From NCBI GenBank assembly GCA_903927685.1, contig CAIYOB010000353.1, positions 1 through 12,057 on the forward strand: 12,057 nt of DNA. The letters run 5' to 3'. Below, in pieces: positions 1-7,019 of this stretch. Each line of letters starts with the position of its first letter. The first letter of the stretch is position 1. The notes beneath the pieces were generated by a model. That model ran no database searches. It was not told the DNA's origin and saw only the letters and a list, made by a program, of their open reading frames with translations. The stretch comes from an uncultured Planctomycetaceae bacterium. Its GTDB lineage: Bacteria; Planctomycetota; Planctomycetia; Pirellulales; Pirellulaceae. A program made the translations under genes and the position numbers.

Positions 1-63
1 GTCGCAACTCGCAGTGCCATTTGCAGTTATGTCAAATCCACGCGCCAAAGTGGCGTTGTCCAA

Positions 64-1314
64 TCAGGCGTCGTTGCGGTCGTCAGGCAGTGGGGCGGTA
101 TCCGCGTCTGCCCCTGGCGGCGGGCAAAAGTAGTTGTCCCAGCTCTGATCCAGTCGAGAGATCGCTGCGCTCAACGGCTCGGCGTGCCAGTGGCCGGCCG
201 CGTCCTTGGTGACGCAGCCCAGCCGAGCCAGCTTGGCCAGCGCGTCCTCGACCTCAAAGTCGACGGCGGCGCCTAGCAGTTCCTGCAAATACGCCTCGAC
301 TTCGCGGTCCAAGCGGCGCCGGGTCCAACCCTCCGACCCGCCGCGGCGGCTGAGCAGGGCGTAGGCGAGCACCGCTTCCAGTGTTTCCTGCTCTTCCGCC
401 TCGTCCAGCAACCGGTAGAACACGCCGGCGTTGTTGTCCAGGTTCTGGAAATAGAGACTACGCGTCAGGCTCAACTGGTACCGTTCCTTGGTCCGCAGGT
501 AGCCCAGGAAGGACTTGATACCATAGCCCACCGTTCCGCCGACCAATCCCAACACGGCCAGGACTCCGTACAAGCCGGCGACGGCGACGAACAGGGCACC
601 CTGGATGATCTTGTAGACGGCGATGACGATCCCCGACAGCGTCGGCAGCAGGATCTTGCCGCGATCCACCAGCGTCAAGCGGAACCGGGTGGCCGGCAGC
701 AGCATGTCGACATCCTGCCGCGGGATGTTCTTGAACAGCTTGATGTACACCGGCTTGACGTCCACTTTCCCGCGCAGTTCTCGATGCGCGCGAAGCCGGA
801 AGATCACCACCAGCCGCTGGTACAGCGGCACGTGGATGAACTCGGGCCGGTACCAGTGCTGCCAGCGGCGTCGCGTCCGCCGTTCCAGGACGTGTCCGCG
901 CGCGTAGACTTCGAGCCGTTCGAAGACGTCGAAATTGACCTGCAGACGCACGCCCCAGTCGCTGGCGGCCCCCACCGCCTGTTCGATTTCCGCTTGCGAC
1001 AGTCGCTGGTAGTTGGCCCGTTCCAGCAACGCGGCCAGCTTGCCGAACAGATCGGGGACCAGCCGGCCACGCTCCTCTTCGGTGCAGGTCCGCAGCGGCG
1101 TGGTCGCTGTGTCGGGGTCGAATGGCGCGTACAGCTCCTCCAACTGCTCGATCCAGGCGTGATACTCGTAATGTAGCGTCGCCGCCAGCAGTCTGCTGAA
1201 CCGGGCAAACTGGTCGCGGTCCGCTGGCGCAGCCTGCGGGTCGTCCGCCAGACGCCGAATCAGTTCGGCACTGCGCAGGGGGATCGCGTGTCCGCGACGC
1301 CAATTCGCCGTCAT
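64..1314 (-). CDS. DUF3754 (TMEM143-like) membrane protein
   Basis: Predicted 416-residue protein matching, from recall of the family, DUF3754, the domain shared with eukaryotic TMEM143; its biochemical role is unknown. Visible family-like stretches, numbered from the chosen Met: an N-terminal soluble part with LHYEYHAWIEQLEELYAPFD (about 46-65), NFDVFERLEVYARG (about 126-139) and IPRQDVDMLLPATRF (about 197-211). A hydrophobic region of roughly 45 residues (about 220-270, rich in V, I, L, A and G) can hold two membrane spans, followed by KSFLGYL and YFQNLDNNAGVFYRLLDEAE. The C-terminal third is charged and probably soluble. I chose the ATG at 1312-1314 because AAGGA lies 6 bases upstream; the in-frame ATG at 1351-1353 would overlap the end of the hydrolase gene and adds 13 residues that look unlike the family. 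The gap of 22 bases to the upstream gene suggests co-transcription. Family call fairly sure, function not. Confidence 0.8.
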   Translation of the reverse strand: MTANWRRGHAIPLRSAELIRRLADDPQAAPADRDQFARFSRLLAATLHYEYHAWIEQLEELYAPFDPDTATTPLRTCTEEERGRLVPDLFGKLAALLERANYQRLSQAEIEQAVGAASDWGVRLQVNFDVFERLEVYARGHVLERRTRRRWQHWYRPEFIHVPLYQRLVVIFRLRAHRELRGKVDVKPVYIKLFKNIPRQDVDMLLPATRFRLTLVDRGKILLPTLSGIVIAVYKIIQGALFVAVAGLYGVLAVLGLVGGTVGYGIKSFLGYLRTKERYQLSLTRSLYFQNLDNNAGVFYRLLDEAEEQETLEAVLAYALLSRRGGSEGWTRRRLDREVEAYLQELLGAAVDFEVEDALAKLARLGCVTKDAAGHWHAEPLSAAISRLDQSWDNYFCPPPGADADTAPLPDDRNDA

Positions 1315-1336
1315 TGAGGGTCCTTCTCGAACGGTG

Positions 1337-4300
1337 CTACTCGTTCGGCACAATCACCAAGCGGGCACGCTGAGGCGCCTGCGGCTGGATCTCGATCGTG
1401 TTGCGGCCGGCTTTCACGTGGGCTGTCACGTTCACCCGCAGCGGTCCGCCGATGCACCCGCCCGCAAAACACCCGTTCACGCGCACGGCCGCCGCTTCGT
1501 CCGGCAACCCGTCCAGCTCCAGGTACACTCGGTGGCCGGCCAGGTTCAAGTCGGCCGGCAGTTCCGCCAGCCCCAGGAACGGATCCGACTGGATGGGGCT
1601 GACCGTCAGACGCTGCCTGCCGCCGGTGCCCAGGAAGTCACCCCACGGTCCGCCGCCATACGGCGCGGCCACCTTGACGGGCTGCCAAGTCGAATCATCA
1701 AGTTCCGGCTGAGCCCACGCGGCCGTTTCCGCCGCGGAGGATTTCCAGGCCGGCCCCGTGACGACGACCAGCGGCGGGTCCTGCTCGAACTCGACCTGGA
1801 ACGCGCCGATCAAGCCCGCCGGGTTGGCGCCCTGGGATTCGAAGTTCTCTGCCCGCACGGCCAGGACGTTCCGGCCCGCGGCCAGCAGGGGCTGGAGGTC
1901 CACCTGTACCGGGTTCCGCCAGCCCGCGTTCAATTCGTCGTCGCTTCGGCCCGCCGGCTTGCCGTTGACGAACAGCGTGGCCGAGTTGTCGCACGTGAAC
2001 ATGCCTCGCGCCGACTTGATCGCCCGGCCCGCGGGCAGATCCAGGGCGGCGCGGAAGTAGCGGACCGCCGCCCCAACGGCTGGTTCATCGTGCCAGACCC
2101 AGACCGAGTTCTTCAGGGGAACCGATTCCACGCTCGTCGGCGGCGGGTCCTGCGGCGGCGCCGAGGGCACCTTCAACGTCTCGGGCGTCGGCTGGCGGAT
2201 GACGTCGCTCACGCTACCGGCGGGCTGGCGACCGCCGCCGGCCAGGGCCAGCCGAGCCGGCAACGGCCGGGCCTGGTCCTGGAACACCAACAGCACGCTC
2301 TCGTTCGGTGCCAGCGTCAGGTCCAGTTCGACCGTATCCCCTTGGCGTTCATAGGGTACGGCCGTGATTTCGTTCCGCATCGCATCCCAGACTTCCGGGA
2401 ACCCTGCCGCCGTCACGCGGAAGCGGAATTGCCGCGCCGCGCCCTCGTGGTTCTGATTGCAGATCAAGAATACGTCCCGTCCGCCCTTCACGCGATGCAG
2501 CACGTGCAGCCAGTGATTGGTCTTGCCCGAGAGCACCTCGAGAGTCGGATGCAGGCCCGCGTCGCCCGTGAGCGCAGCGGCGACTTGCTCCGGCGAGGGA
2601 CTCTCGGCCAATAGATACGCCCGCCCGCCCGCCGCATTGGTCTGGCACGCCTGCGTGCCGACCGGCGGTTCAGCGCCCCAGATGGCCGTGCGCAGGGCGG
2701 TGATGTCCGCGGCCGTCTTGCCGATCGTCGCCGACCGGGTCGGCAGAGTCCCGCAGCCAATCACGATTCCGCCGGCCGCATAGAACTGCTGCACCCGAGC
2801 CAGCGTCTCGTACGGAATGACCTCCAGCGGCGGAACGACCAGAACACGGTAGCGTTCCTGGTGGAGTCGGACCTCCCGGCCTTCGATGCTGCACGTGGCG
2901 CCGGTAAAGACCTCCATCGGCAACCAGTCGCAATCGAACAGGGCGTCCTGCAAGCTGGACGTGATGTCCTCGGGCGTGGTCATCTTGCCCACGCGTTGCA
3001 GGTTGCCTGCGAACAACACCGCGACGGGGCAGACGTGCCGCCCGCCCGACAGCAGCAAGGACAGCCGGCTGGTGTAGTCCGCATAGACGCGATACAGCGG
3101 ATAGCGCGGTTCGAAGCCACCGTTGTAGAAGTACGGCGGACAGTCGGTGTCGTACGGCGCCCGGGGGTTAAACGAGTGCGGGATCATGAAGTTCACCCCG
3201 CGCACTTGCATCTGGTCGGTCAGCCATTTCATCTGCGAGTACGTAATGTCCTGCCCGTAAGCGCCGAACATCTCGCACATCGTGAGGTCGTCGGCTTTGC
3301 CGTACACGTGCGTGATCGAGCTGCCCAGCTTGGGCGTCTGGTAGATGTCGCGCGGACGCTGGCCCGGATACATCTGGCGGACGACCAGGTCGATACCGCC
3401 CATGTCGCTGTACTTCTGCAGCCGCATCATGTCGCCCGCGCAGAACTCGGGGTGGACGTACAGATAGCCGTGCTCCATGAAATGGCCCATCGACTTGACG
3501 CCCCGCTCGCGGCACCAGCGGCTCAGTGTGCCGTACAGGGTGCGACCCCAGGCTTCGGCAAAGGCGTCCAGGTACTGGAACTTCGCCGCCGTGTCGTCCT
3601 CGCCGGCCAGTTGCAGCGTGTGAGCTACGTAAGCCTTCTTCCAGTCCACCTGCCATTCGGCCAGCACCGCGTTCAATTCGGTGCCCCAATCGCCACGGGT
3701 CTCCGGCTCGTCGTAGAAAAAGCCGGGGATCGTCTTGCCAAAGTCCGCCTGGAAGCGGTCGAAGTGCGGCTGGTAGACGGTGCGGACGAAATAGTCGGTG
3801 CAGTCCTGGCTGGCCCCGTCGATGCTGGGCGTGTTGCCCTGGCCCAGCCCCGGACCTTGCTTATGGGTGAACTTGACGACCTGCCACTTGCCGGCCGGAG
3901 CCTGCCAGGTCAGCCGGCCGTCTCGGATGTGGCTCGCCAGATCGACCAGGCTCTCGCCGTCGAGCGCGCCGCCCTCGGCCACGCGACCGGCAACGGCCGC
4001 CACGTAACGTTCGCCGCCGAAGCCCTCCAGTTCGACCGCCCGCGACCCGTCCACGTCCACCGTTTCGGCGACCAGCACCTTGGTCGCGTACTGCGCCGGG
4101 ACTTTGCCGCCGATCATCTGGCTGGGCCACCACTTCTCGTCGAAGATCCACATTTCCAGGCCGTGCTTTTTGGCCGCCTCGAGGCAGATCGCCAGATCGC
4201 GATACCAGCCCTCGCCCAGCCAGTCGCGGTGCGGGCGGCTCTCGGCGGTAAAGCCGCCGTTGCCGCTTTCAGCCACTTTCTGCACATAGCTCTCCAGCCG

Positions 4301-4474
4301 CTCCCGGCTTTCGTCCCCGTGCAGCCAGAACAGCGGTCCGGTCAGCCGCTTGGCCTCCATCGGCAACTCGCGGAACAGCGTTTCCATGCGGGCGAGATCG
4401 CCCTGGGGCAAGGTCTGGGCCAAGGCTGCCACAGGCAGCCAGAACAGGGACAACGCAATGGTCGCGGTCTTCAT
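1337..4474 (-). CDS. Secreted glycoside hydrolase, GH106-like (putative alpha-L-rhamnosidase)
   Basis: A 1045-residue exported enzyme. Residues 1-19 form a Sec signal peptide (MKTATIALSL, then a hydrophobic core ending ALA-Q). The region from about 45 to 480 resembles the TIM-barrel of GH106-like proteins: PLFWLHGDES (47-56), EAAKKHGLEMWIFDEKWWPS (99-118), GFFYDEPE (251-258) and CEMFGAYG (400-407). E256, E258 and E401 are candidate active-site acids by position only. About 480-735 looks like the middle alpha/beta and beta-sandwich part (PVAVLFAGN, YRVLVVPPLE). A Pro-rich linker (about 762-783) leads to two beta-sandwich modules of the galactose-binding type (about 787-897 and 905-1045; ATLFVNGKPAG, AVRVNGCFAG). 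GH106 members remove alpha-L-rhamnose from pectic and other polysaccharides; the substrate here is unknown. GGGAGG lies 8 bases before the ATG. It leads a leftward pair with the DUF3754 gene. Hydrolase fold likely; exact family and sugar less certain. Confidence 0.7.
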   Translation of the reverse strand: MKTATIALSLFWLPVAALAQTLPQGDLARMETLFRELPMEAKRLTGPLFWLHGDESRERLESYVQKVAESGNGGFTAESRPHRDWLGEGWYRDLAICLEAAKKHGLEMWIFDEKWWPSQMIGGKVPAQYATKVLVAETVDVDGSRAVELEGFGGERYVAAVAGRVAEGGALDGESLVDLASHIRDGRLTWQAPAGKWQVVKFTHKQGPGLGQGNTPSIDGASQDCTDYFVRTVYQPHFDRFQADFGKTIPGFFYDEPETRGDWGTELNAVLAEWQVDWKKAYVAHTLQLAGEDDTAAKFQYLDAFAEAWGRTLYGTLSRWCRERGVKSMGHFMEHGYLYVHPEFCAGDMMRLQKYSDMGGIDLVVRQMYPGQRPRDIYQTPKLGSSITHVYGKADDLTMCEMFGAYGQDITYSQMKWLTDQMQVRGVNFMIPHSFNPRAPYDTDCPPYFYNGGFEPRYPLYRVYADYTSRLSLLLSGGRHVCPVAVLFAGNLQRVGKMTTPEDITSSLQDALFDCDWLPMEVFTGATCSIEGREVRLHQERYRVLVVPPLEVIPYETLARVQQFYAAGGIVIGCGTLPTRSATIGKTAADITALRTAIWGAEPPVGTQACQTNAAGGRAYLLAESPSPEQVAAALTGDAGLHPTLEVLSGKTNHWLHVLHRVKGGRDVFLICNQNHEGAARQFRFRVTAAGFPEVWDAMRNEITAVPYERQGDTVELDLTLAPNESVLLVFQDQARPLPARLALAGGGRQPAGSVSDVIRQPTPETLKVPSAPPQDPPPTSVESVPLKNSVWVWHDEPAVGAAVRYFRAALDLPAGRAIKSARGMFTCDNSATLFVNGKPAGRSDDELNAGWRNPVQVDLQPLLAAGRNVLAVRAENFESQGANPAGLIGAFQVEFEQDPPLVVVTGPAWKSSAAETAAWAQPELDDSTWQPVKVAAPYGGGPWGDFLGTGGRQRLTVSPIQSDPFLGLAELPADLNLAGHRVYLELDGLPDEAAAVRVNGCFAGGCIGGPLRVNVTAHVKAGRNTIEIQPQAPQRARLVIVPNE

Positions 4475-4515
4475 GATGTTTGCCTCCCGGTTGGTCCTGG
4501 ATTCACACGCCCCTG

Positions 4516-4545
4516 ATTATCGCGGCGTCAGCTCCCGGACTGCAA
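4516..4545 (-). promoter_or_regulatory. Candidate sigma70-type promoter of the hydrolase gene
   Basis: Reading leftward, TTGCAG (4545-4540) is followed after 18 bases by GATAAT (4521-4516). The -10 matches the consensus at 5 of 6 positions and the -35 at 3 of 6. Transcription would start near 4509, giving a leader of about 35 bases with GGGAGG in place before the ATG. No measured start site is available. Confidence 0.45.
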
Positions 4546-4561
4546 CCCCGGACAGACGGTT

Positions 4562-4593
4562 CCGCTTGCGCAGTTCGCCGCTTGCGCACGTCG
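4562..4593. repeat. Two tandem 16-base direct repeats upstream of the hydrolase promoter
   Basis: CCGCTTGCGCAGTTCG (4562-4577) is followed immediately by CCGCTTGCGCACGTCG (4578-4593), identical at 14 of 16 positions, with the first 11 bases perfect. The pair ends 16 bases upstream of the candidate -35, which is where an activator would bind. Function is inferred from position only. Confidence 0.6.
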
Positions 4594-4666
4594 GCTGACG
4601 GGCGGCGGTCATGTACGAGCGTTTGGGTGAGGAGGGACAAGGGTGCCATTTTCGCCGCTACGGGGG

Positions 4667-4696
4667 TGGAAGTGGTACGCGATGGTCGGCTAGAAT
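4667..4696 (+). promoter_or_regulatory. Weak candidate promoter of the DUF1501 gene
   Basis: TAGAAT at 4691-4696 resembles a -10 box (5 of 6). The best -35 at a workable distance is TGGAAG (4667-4672, 18-base spacer), only 3 of 6. A start near 4703 would put the leader stem-loop at the 5' end of the mRNA. Low confidence. Confidence 0.25.
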
Positions 4697-4703
4697 CTTC
4701 GGT

Positions 4704-4751
4704 CGCTGGCGGCACCGAGCGGCCCGTGCGCACTCCGCCGCCACGCCAGCG
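4704..4751 (+). promoter_or_regulatory. Stem-loop in the DUF1501 mRNA leader
   Basis: CGCTGGCG (4704-4711) pairs perfectly with CGCCAGCG (4744-4751), eight base pairs. Inside it GCGG (4719-4722) can pair with CCGC (4735-4738). The structure ends 19 bases before the purine-rich ribosome binding site at 4771-4779, which stays unpaired. It could stabilise or regulate the mRNA. In GC-rich DNA a chance stem of this size is possible. Confidence 0.35.
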
Positions 4752-4784
4752 GCTTCCATTGGTTCAGCTGGAGGGGAGTCTCCG

Positions 4785-6248
4785 ATGCATCCCTGGCAAG
4801 AATACCGGCAAACAGTGACTCGCCGCCAGTTCTTCGGGCGAGCGGCCACGGGGATCGGCGCCGCGGCGCTGGCTTCGCTGCTGAATCCGAGCCTGCTGGC
4901 GGCTCCTTCGCCCGCCCGGGGCCGCGCCGGAATCCTCGCGGCGCCGCATTACGCCCCCAAGGCGAAACGCGTGATCTACCTGGTCATGTCGGGCGGACCC
5001 TCGCACATCGACCTGTTCGACTACAAAGCTGCCCTGCAGCAGCTGAACGGCACCGAGCTGCCGGCCAGCGTCCGCATGGGACAGCGGATCACCGGGATGA
5101 CCTCCGGGCAGAAGTCGTTCCCCTGCGCCGCGCCGATCTTCAAGTTCGCCCAGCATGGCCAGTGCGGATCCTGGGTCAGCGAACTGTTGCCGCACACGGC
5201 CACGGTCGTCGACGATTTGGCGATCTGCAAATCGCTGAATACCGAGGCCATCAATCACGACCCGGCGATTACGTTTCTGCAGACCGGAACTCAGCAGCCG
5301 GGCCGGCCCAGCCTGGGCGCGTGGCTCAGCTACGGACTGGGCAGCGACAACGACGACCTGCCGTGCTTCATCGTGATGATTTCGCAGGGTAGCGGGAACA
5401 AGACCGACCAACCGATCTTCTCGCGGCTCTGGGGCAGCGGTTTCTTGCCCAGCGAGCACCAGGGCGTCCGGTTCCGCAGTGCGGGTGATCCGGTGTTGTA
5501 CCTGTCCAACCCACCGGGGGTTGAGCCCGCTTCGCGGCGGGCGATGCTGGACGGCGTCAGCCAACTGAACGCGCTGGCCGCCCAGGAGTCCCTGGACCCA
5601 GAGATCAATACGCGGATCGCCCAGTACGAGATGGCCTTCCGGATGCAGACCTCGGTGCCCGGCCTGACCGACTTGTCGGACGAGCCGCAGCGGATCCTCG
5701 ACATGTACGGGATTAACGACAGCGGCGTCGACGGCGGCTACGCCCGCAACTGCTTGCTGGCGCGGCGGATGGCGGAGCGCGGCGTGCGGTTCATCCAGTT
5801 GATGCATCGCGGCTGGGACCAGCACGGCAACCTGCCGACGCAGATCCGCGGCCAGTGCCAGGACGTCGACCGGCCGACTGCGGCGCTGGTCAAAGACCTG
5901 AAAGAGCGCGGCTTGCTGGAGGACACGCTGGTGATCTGGGGCGGCGAGTTCGGCCGCACGGTGTACAGCCAGGGGACGCTGACCAAGGACAACTACGGCC
6001 GCGACCATCACGGCCGCTGCTTCACCTTGTGGGCGGCCGGCGGCGGCTTCAAGCCGGGGATCACCTACGGCGAGACGGACGACTTCTGTTATAACATCGT
6101 CCAGGACCCGGTGCACGTCCACGACTGGAACGCTACGGTCTTGCGCTGCCTGGGGATCGACCACAAGCGGCTGACGTACCGTTTCCAGGGCCGCGATTTC
6201 CGCTTGACGGATATCCACGGGAACGTGATCGACGGGCTGCTGGCGTGA
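4785..6248 (+). CDS. DUF1501 family protein with Tat signal
   Basis: A 487-residue protein of the DUF1501 family, which is very abundant in planctomycetes and has a fold related to alkaline phosphatases and sulfatases; its reaction is not established. Residues 13-17 are RRQFF, a twin-arginine motif, followed by an Ala-rich hydrophobic stretch ending near AAPSPARG (39-46), so export in folded form is likely. Family landmarks: [15 protein letters not shown] (67-81), [10 protein letters not shown] (341-350), WGGEFGRT (385-392), GRDHHGR (405-411) and the C-terminal [17 protein letters not shown] (464-480). The Asp and His residues in these motifs are probable metal ligands. Length is normal. The ATG at 4785 has GGAGGGGAG just upstream. 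DUF1501 genes usually follow a DUF1549/DUF1553 cytochrome-type gene; none is here. The stop lies one base from the stop of the convergent gene. Family call is secure. Confidence 0.95.
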   Translation: MHPWQEYRQTVTRRQFFGRAATGIGAAALASLLNPSLLAAPSPARGRAGILAAPHYAPKAKRVIYLVMSGGPSHIDLFDYKAALQQLNGTELPASVRMGQRITGMTSGQKSFPCAAPIFKFAQHGQCGSWVSELLPHTATVVDDLAICKSLNTEAINHDPAITFLQTGTQQPGRPSLGAWLSYGLGSDNDDLPCFIVMISQGSGNKTDQPIFSRLWGSGFLPSEHQGVRFRSAGDPVLYLSNPPGVEPASRRAMLDGVSQLNALAAQESLDPEINTRIAQYEMAFRMQTSVPGLTDLSDEPQRILDMYGINDSGVDGGYARNCLLARRMAERGVRFIQLMHRGWDQHGNLPTQIRGQCQDVDRPTAALVKDLKERGLLEDTLVIWGGEFGRTVYSQGTLTKDNYGRDHHGRCFTLWAAGGGFKPGITYGETDDFCYNIVQDPVHVHDWNATVLRCLGIDHKRLTYRFQGRDFRLTDIHGNVIDGLLA

Positions 6249-6249
6249 G

Positions 6250-6654
6250 CTACTCGCGCAGCCGGCCGACGCTGGACTGAAAGTACTTCCGCCGCCGCGC
6301 GGAAACCTGGGTCTCGGCCTCCTTCTGCTGGGCCCGCAGGTCGTCCAGGTTGGCCATCGTATAGCGGCACTTCAGCGTCGCCACGCGGAACCGGATATAG
6401 GCCGCATGCTCCTTGGGCAGCACGCCCAGCAGGTAGCTGCCCAACTCTTCCCGCGTGGGAACGCCGATGTGATGCCGGCGCCAGATCTCGCCCAGCGTGT
6501 GGACCCCGCAGTCACGGCGGGCGTTGATCTGCGACAAACGCTGCAGCAGTCCCGAATCGGCCCGTAGCTCCCGTTCGATTTCTGCCATCCGTTCGGGGGC
6601 CAACGCCTCGTCCAGATAAGCTTCCAGTTCTGCAGCGGTGATGTCGGCGTTCAT
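6250..6654 (-). CDS. Small soluble anti-sigma-factor-like protein
   Basis: A 134-residue protein with no membrane segment. The N-terminal part (ELEAYLDEALAPERMAEIER, 9-28) has the helix pattern of zinc-finger anti-sigma factors, but the usual HxxxCxxC is absent. A second, similar module starts at about 69 (EELGSYLLGVLPKE) and ends CRYTMANLDDLR (96-107); of the expected ligands only C96 remains, with R90 and T99 at the positions where I would expect His and Cys. The C-terminus is charged and probably helical. From memory, related planctomycete proteins often sit near ECF sigma factor genes; none is visible here. The ATG at 6652-6654 is preferred because the longer frame from 6711 adds 19 residues unlike the rest; the ribosome binding site is weak (AGGTG, 8 bases before the ATG). 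It is convergent with the DUF1501 gene. The gene is likely real; an anti-sigma role is only a suggestion. Confidence 0.5.
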   Translation of the reverse strand: MNADITAAELEAYLDEALAPERMAEIERELRADSGLLQRLSQINARRDCGVHTLGEIWRRHHIGVPTREELGSYLLGVLPKEHAAYIRFRVATLKCRYTMANLDDLRAQQKEAETQVSARRRKYFQSSVGRLRE

Positions 6655-6728
6655 GCTTCGGGCACCTGGGCTGGGGGCTGACGATGAACCTGTCGCCAAC
6701 GGCTGACACATTCCCCGTCCCGTACGCT

Positions 6729-6757
6729 AGTATACGTCCTGCGACAGCGGCTGCGAA
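6729..6757 (-). promoter_or_regulatory. Candidate promoter of the anti-sigma-like gene
   Basis: Reading leftward, TTCGCA (6757-6752, 4 of 6) and TATACT (6734-6729, 5 of 6) are separated by 17 bases. Transcription would start near 6722 with a leader of about 68 bases. This suggests the gene is transcribed separately from the sulfatase upstream. Confidence 0.45.
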
Positions 6758-6894
6758 GAGGCGGACCGCGATCCGCGTCATCTTCGGGGATGAAGTGATC
6801 CTCGATAATGTATTCCGGCTCGAATGTGTCCGCGATGCTCCCAGGTGATCGGATCTCTCACCGATTCTGGAAGGCTGGCCGATGTTGCTGGGAT

Positions 6895-7013
6895 CGCGTC
6901 AGGGCTTGGATTTCCAGCAGATTCAGGGAGGCCAGCAGATGGGGACTCTTGATTCATCCGGTCTTCGATCTGTTGGCCTCCCTGAATCTGCTGGAGGCCC
7001 ATCCCCTCACGGA
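6895..7013. repeat. Long inverted repeat downstream of the sulfatase gene
   Basis: Positions 6913-6940 and 6968-6995 are inverted copies, 28 bases each with a single mismatch (a possible G-U pair in RNA), around a 27-base loop. Each arm holds the 9-mer CCAGCAGAT twice in the same orientation (6914-6922 and 6932-6940; inverted at 6968-6976 with one change, and at 6986-6994). Similarity continues outward for about 18 bases (6895-6912 against 6996-7013) at 12 of 18 positions. It begins 7 bases after the sulfatase stop. Transcribed, it would form a very strong hairpin, but no U-run follows on either strand, so it is not a classical intrinsic terminator. It may be a genomic palindromic repeat, a transcript end stabiliser or a mobile-element remnant. 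Confidence 0.85.
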
Positions 7014-7019
7014 CGTCGA

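Larger units (their letters stand above)
4475..4784. other. Divergent intergenic control region (310 bases)
   Basis: This stretch separates the leftward hydrolase gene from the rightward DUF1501 gene. It holds a candidate promoter for each direction, a 16-base tandem repeat (4562-4593) upstream of the hydrolase promoter and a leader stem-loop (4704-4751) upstream of the DUF1501 gene. A reading frame continues upstream of the DUF1501 start from an ATG at 4611, but that part crosses the candidate promoter and does not read like protein, so I treat it as non-coding. Confidence 0.75.
6655..7019. other. Intergenic region (365 bases) with promoter and inverted repeat
   Basis: The region lies between two leftward genes. 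It carries a candidate promoter for the small protein gene and the inverted repeat at 6895-7013. Several frames are open across it on both strands, but none combines a start codon, a ribosome binding site and convincing protein sequence. One leftward frame, 6857-6651, reads somewhat like protein but has no usable start codon. Confidence 0.7.

Noticed and set aside
30..35. Perfect TTGACA box on the leftward strand near the left edge
   Set aside because: No -10-like sequence lies at 16 to 18 bases from it within the window, so it cannot be supported as a promoter.
43..55. Small hairpin after the DUF3754 gene as a terminator
   Set aside because: The stem is only five base pairs (CGCCA/TGGCG) with a three-base loop and no T-run follows on the leftward strand.
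2861..4516. 551-codon rightward open frame, with a similar one at 1334-2614
   Set aside because: Both are antisense to the hydrolase gene, whose signal peptide, ribosome binding site and domain motifs are clear. The translations are rich in Arg, Gln, His and Val with no domain signal.
4764..6218. 484-codon leftward open frame
   Set aside because: It is the mirror of the DUF1501 gene, has the same biased composition as the other antisense frames and has no plausible motif.
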